Virus record (IMG/VR): IMGVR_UViG_3300032291_002410
Span: 1 to 52,219 of that record
Source of the DNA: a virus
DNA length: 52,219 bases
Direction: 5' to 3' (one strand)
This document shows positions 49,756 to 52,219 of the stretch, piece by piece (position 1 is the stretch's first letter; each line of letters opens with the position of its first letter). Made by a program: the position numbers and the translations under genes. The notes beneath the pieces were generated by a model that searched no databases, was not told the DNA's origin, and saw only the letters and a program-made list of their open reading frames with translations.

Positions 49756-50746
49756 TAATTTCCTCAATCAAGGCGCCAGCAACTTTTGGGTTATCTCTAA
49801 GGTATGCTATTGCTTTAGCTCTTCCCTGAAAACGCTCTTTATTAATTGTGTACCATGCTCCGCCTTTTTCTACTAAACCGTACATTTCTGCAACATCTAG
49901 CGTTTCACCAATACGATCAACTCCTAAAGAATCTCCTTGGTAGTAAAAATCGTATTGTCCTGAAAGGTTAGGGGGGCCGAGCTTGTTGTAATCAATAATC
50001 CAATTGACTGGTCTCCCGACACGCTGTTCAATAATTTTGTCCCCGACTTGAACGCCAGCTTTGATAGCATTAGCTTCAGCTTCTGAAGACCAGAGTTTGA
50101 TAACGGTACTAGAGAAAAATTTAACTGCCATTCCTCCTGTTGGGATGTGTGAAGCATGCATTGACCCAAACTGATTTCTTTGTTGGGAGATAAGAACAAG
50201 TAGTGTGTTTTTGTTTGCATAATTTAACATTTTGACTGCGTGAGTCATATCCTTTGCTTCTGCGCCGATTTGCTTTGTGTCTTGCAAATCTTTCATTTCA
50301 TTTCCATCTTTTTCAAAATATATACCAGGAAGCAAGGCAGAGATAGAGTCTACAACAATTACATCTACGCCAGCCTCCATTAGCTTTACACCAACGTCTA
50401 CCATGTCATTTACTGTTTTAGCTTGAGAATAAATAAGGGAAGACGAATCTACTCCCAGCTGCTCTGCCCAAGATTGGTCATAAGATGCTTCTGAATCAAT
50501 CCATGCACAAGTTTTGCCTTCTTGTTGCGCTAGCGCTATCATTTGTAAACAAAAAGAAGATTTGCCAGCAGACTTATTACCCCAAACTAATATTTGTCTT
50601 CCATATCCCAAGCCACCTTTTAAAGCAACATTTAATCCTATGCTAGGAGTCAATTGTTTATGAACTTGAACATTTTGTGCAGACTGGACTCTTGCACGTG
50701 TTTTTGGGTCTAACTTTGACATTATATCTTCTAGGGAAATAGTCAT
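49742..50746 (-). CDS. recA: RecA recombinase
   Basis: A 334-residue RecA/UvsX-class strand-exchange ATPase. Walker A is GNKSAGKSS (56-64), IDSEASYDQSW carries the catalytic Glu, VIVVDSISALLPG is Walker B, and LISQQRNQFGS leads into the L2 loop. It pairs single strands for recombination and replication restart. The C-terminal acidic tail of host RecA is missing, as usual in phage forms. It is preceded by an AATGGTATACT promoter. Confidence 0.96.
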   Translation of the reverse strand: MTISLEDIMSKLDPKTRARVQSAQNVQVHKQLTPSIGLNVALKGGLGYGRQILVWGNKSAGKSSFCLQMIALAQQEGKTCAWIDSEASYDQSWAEQLGVDSSSLIYSQAKTVNDMVDVGVKLMEAGVDVIVVDSISALLPGIYFEKDGNEMKDLQDTKQIGAEAKDMTHAVKMLNYANKNTLLVLISQQRNQFGSMHASHIPTGGMAVKFFSSTVIKLWSSEAEANAIKAGVQVGDKIIEQRVGRPVNWIIDYNKLGPPNLSGQYDFYYQGDSLGVDRIGETLDVAEMYGLVEKGGAWYTINKERFQGRAKAIAYLRDNPKVAGALIEEINAKS

Positions 50747-50769
50747 TTATATTCTTTCTTCTCTCTACT

Positions 50770-50780
50770 AGTATACCATT
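50770..50780 (-). promoter_or_regulatory. AATGGTATACT extended -10 before recA
   Basis: Third copy of the 11-mer (also 16703 and 42709). Here a 23-base leader separates it from the recA ATG. Confidence 0.65.
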
Positions 50781-50809
50781 TAAATCAGGGTCTGTGAAGC
50801 CCGATAGAA

Positions 50810-51007
50810 TTAATCTTTTTGCTTAAGCTTAAATGTAAATGTCTGATCATCTTCATTATAATCTACTTGTAACTCTTTGTCTTCATTAGCTGCCTTTAAA
50901 AATTTTTCAACTGGTAAAGAAAGTTCTCCAAGGCTTTCAATTGCGGCAACAAGTATTTTAGTAATGTTTAGTTGTGCATAAACATCTTCTATTTTTATAT
51001 CACTCAT
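50810..51007 (-). CDS. Conserved small phage protein, unknown
   Basis: A 65-residue acidic protein (MSDIKIEDVYAQLNITKILV) ending with a short beta pair (QTFTFKLKQ). It overlaps the polymerase stop by four bases. Related small proteins accompany replication genes in actinophages, in my recollection. Function unknown. Confidence 0.7.
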   Translation of the reverse strand: MSDIKIEDVYAQLNITKILVAAIESLGELSLPVEKFLKAANEDKELQVDYNEDDQTFTFKLKQKD

Positions 51008-52219
51008 TTTATTTCCTTTACATTCATAGTTCCATCGTCTAGTTTTGATAGAACAACCCTACATTTCATTCCCTCACGCATTTTTGCAAGGGTCATTTTA
51101 TACATAGTTGGAAAAGCAATTGCTCTTGTCAACTCTTTATTTCTATTTGACAACACTATGTGGCTCATAGTTTTGCCTGCCTTTGTTACATATGGGGTAA
51201 AGTTTACAACTATATATTCGTCTTCTTCTAAGTCATATTCTTTACGATATAGGTAATCTACAAACATATCGTTTGATGAGGGGTCTATATCTGAAATCTT
51301 TATGTATCTTGCAATTCTATTATCGCCAACAAGAATAAAGTACATCTGGCCTACTTCAATTTGTGTTTGCTCATTATGAAAGAGCCCTATTGAACCAGTC
51401 TCATCTACAATCTCTACTCTTGCCCAACCTGTTCCACGTTTAATTCCCTTTACCATTCCAAACATAACAAACGATCCTAGGTCATCAAACTCTTCAATTG
51501 GTCTAGCCTGAGCTTTAACTCTTGGGGGAATACCTTCTAAATTAAATGTTGGTATACCCAGATACTCATAATAATTATCTTTTTCATTTCCACTTCTAGG
51601 ATTATCTTTAAACGCTGCAGCACCAATTGCATTAAGTGAACTAATTGCTCTACTATTTATACCGCTTCCTTTAGCAGAAGAAATAGAAATAAAATGATTG
51701 TAGTCAATATAAGGTCTACTGTCAATAATTTTATTTGCGATGTTATCAGATATAAATTTAACTTCAGATAATCCAAATCGAATTGCATTTTCTTGAAGTG
51801 AAAAATCAAGACCTGATTCATTAATGTGAGGCAGCAGTACCTTTAATCCTAAGCGTTTAGCCTCAATTAAATATTCCGTCCTAGCATCTTTATCACTTTC
51901 GTTTTTAAGAATTGAAAACATGAACTCAAGCGGATAATAAAACTTAAGCCAAGCAGTATAATAACTAAGCATAGAGTAAGCAACGGCATGAGAACGATTA
52001 AAAGAATAACCAGCATGCGCTTCAAAATCGTGCCAGAGCGCCTCTGCCTTTTTCTTAGTAATGTGTTTTGAAGCCCCAATAACAAACCTATCTTTGAACT
52101 GGTCAAATTCTTTTGCATCTTTTTTCTTTCCAATAATCTTGCGGACCTTATCAGCCTCTGCCCAAGTCATACCGCCCAAGTGTACGCATGCCTGCATAAC
52201 TTGTTCTTGATATATGATA
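51004..52219 (-). CDS. dnaE: DNA polymerase III alpha subunit, C-terminal part (cut by window edge)
   Basis: The last 404 residues of a DnaE-type polymerase; the gene continues beyond 52219. YQEQVMQACVHLGGMTWAEAD and VRKIIGKKK are the conserved fingers motif. SFNRSHAVAYSMLSYYTAWLK and FMFSILKNESD follow, then the helix-hairpin region and an OB-fold-like end (GTGWARVEIVDETGSIGLF). It replicates phage DNA. The C-terminus ends soon after the OB fold, shorter than in cellular DnaE. Confidence 0.96.
   Translation of the reverse strand, partial: IIYQEQVMQACVHLGGMTWAEADKVRKIIGKKKDAKEFDQFKDRFVIGASKHITKKKAEALWHDFEAHAGYSFNRSHAVAYSMLSYYTAWLKFYYPLEFMFSILKNESDKDARTEYLIEAKRLGLKVLLPHINESGLDFSLQENAIRFGLSEVKFISDNIANKIIDSRPYIDYNHFISISSAKGSGINSRAISSLNAIGAAAFKDNPRSGNEKDNYYEYLGIPTFNLEGIPPRVKAQARPIEEFDDLGSFVMFGMVKGIKRGTGWARVEIVDETGSIGLFHNEQTQIEVGQMYFILVGDNRIARYIKISDIDPSSNDMFVDYLYRKEYDLEEDEYIVVNFTPYVTKAGKTMSHIVLSNRNKELTRAIAFPTMYKMTLAKMREGMKCRVVLSKLDDGTMNVKEIK

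Noticed and set aside
1-52219. Lysogeny functions (integrase, attachment site, immunity repressor)
   Set aside because: No integrase or recombinase of the Tyr or Ser type was recognised. The palindromic sites show that some regulator exists, but not a temperate lifestyle.

Overview
The window looks like a stretch of a tailed bacteriophage genome infecting a low-GC actinobacterium, probably a freshwater Nanopelagicales-type host. The phage assignment rests on a large terminase subunit, a CHAP endolysin, a phage-type RecA, a DnaE-type polymerase, GP88 and DUF932 proteins, an Api92-like protein, five tRNAs and dense stop/start overlaps. The host assignment is inference. It rests on a WhiB protein, an Lsr2-like mini-protein, a proteasome-like Ntn hydrolase, GAAAGG-type ribosome binding sites and many apparently leaderless mRNAs. 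No portal, capsid or tail-tube genes were recognised, so the genome is presumably longer than the window.

Layout. (1) Positions 1-11463 (+ strand) hold about 35 very small genes in short cistrons. The gaps between cistrons are built from the same repeated modules: GGGCGTGTCG boxes, small hairpins, DnaA-box-like TTATCCACA, a bipartite element TTANG-N15/16-CCCTGGAA, and a promoter TGTCRG-N10-TANAAT followed by an AACGAAAGG leader. Recognisable products are GP88, DUF932, tRNA-Asp, an Api92-like protein and a 49-aa Lsr2-like protein. (2) Positions 11464-12004 are an AT-rich, gene-free junction between convergent arms, with a terminator and 10-bp iteron-like repeats. (3) Positions 12005-52219 are all on the - strand and read leftwards.

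The - strand arm, from its upstream end: DnaE C-terminus, RecA, a 2OG-Fe(II) oxygenase, a PDDEXK-like protein, a DUF6065-like protein, a Cas4-like exonuclease, a RuvC-like resolvase, terminase genes, two tRNAs, a Dps-like protein, a methyltransferase, GMP reductase, another oxygenase, SNase, an SGNH-like protein, Hsp20, an APS-kinase/nucleotidyltransferase fusion, a large surface protein, holin-like and endolysin genes, tRNA-Leu, WhiB, a proteasome-like hydrolase, a secreted subtilase, thioredoxin, a secreted Ig-like protein, a luciferase-family monooxygenase, a radical SAM/SPASM enzyme, a cystathionine gamma-synthase-like enzyme, tRNA-Asn plus full-length katG, a HAD phosphatase, dNMP kinase, glutathione peroxidase, a sulfotransferase, AdoMet decarboxylase and two more oxygenases.

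How it may work (inference). The accessory load clusters around peroxide/redox defence (KatG, GPx, Trx, Dps-like, Hsp20), sulfur chemistry (APS-kinase-like, sulfotransferase, SsuD-like monooxygenase, PLP enzyme), and oxidative or group-transfer modification (five 2OG oxygenases, methyltransferase, radical SAM). The arms use different expression signals. The + arm uses the TGTCRG promoter with a leader. The - arm uses sigma70-like or extended -10 promoters, many placed exactly 6 nt before the start codon.
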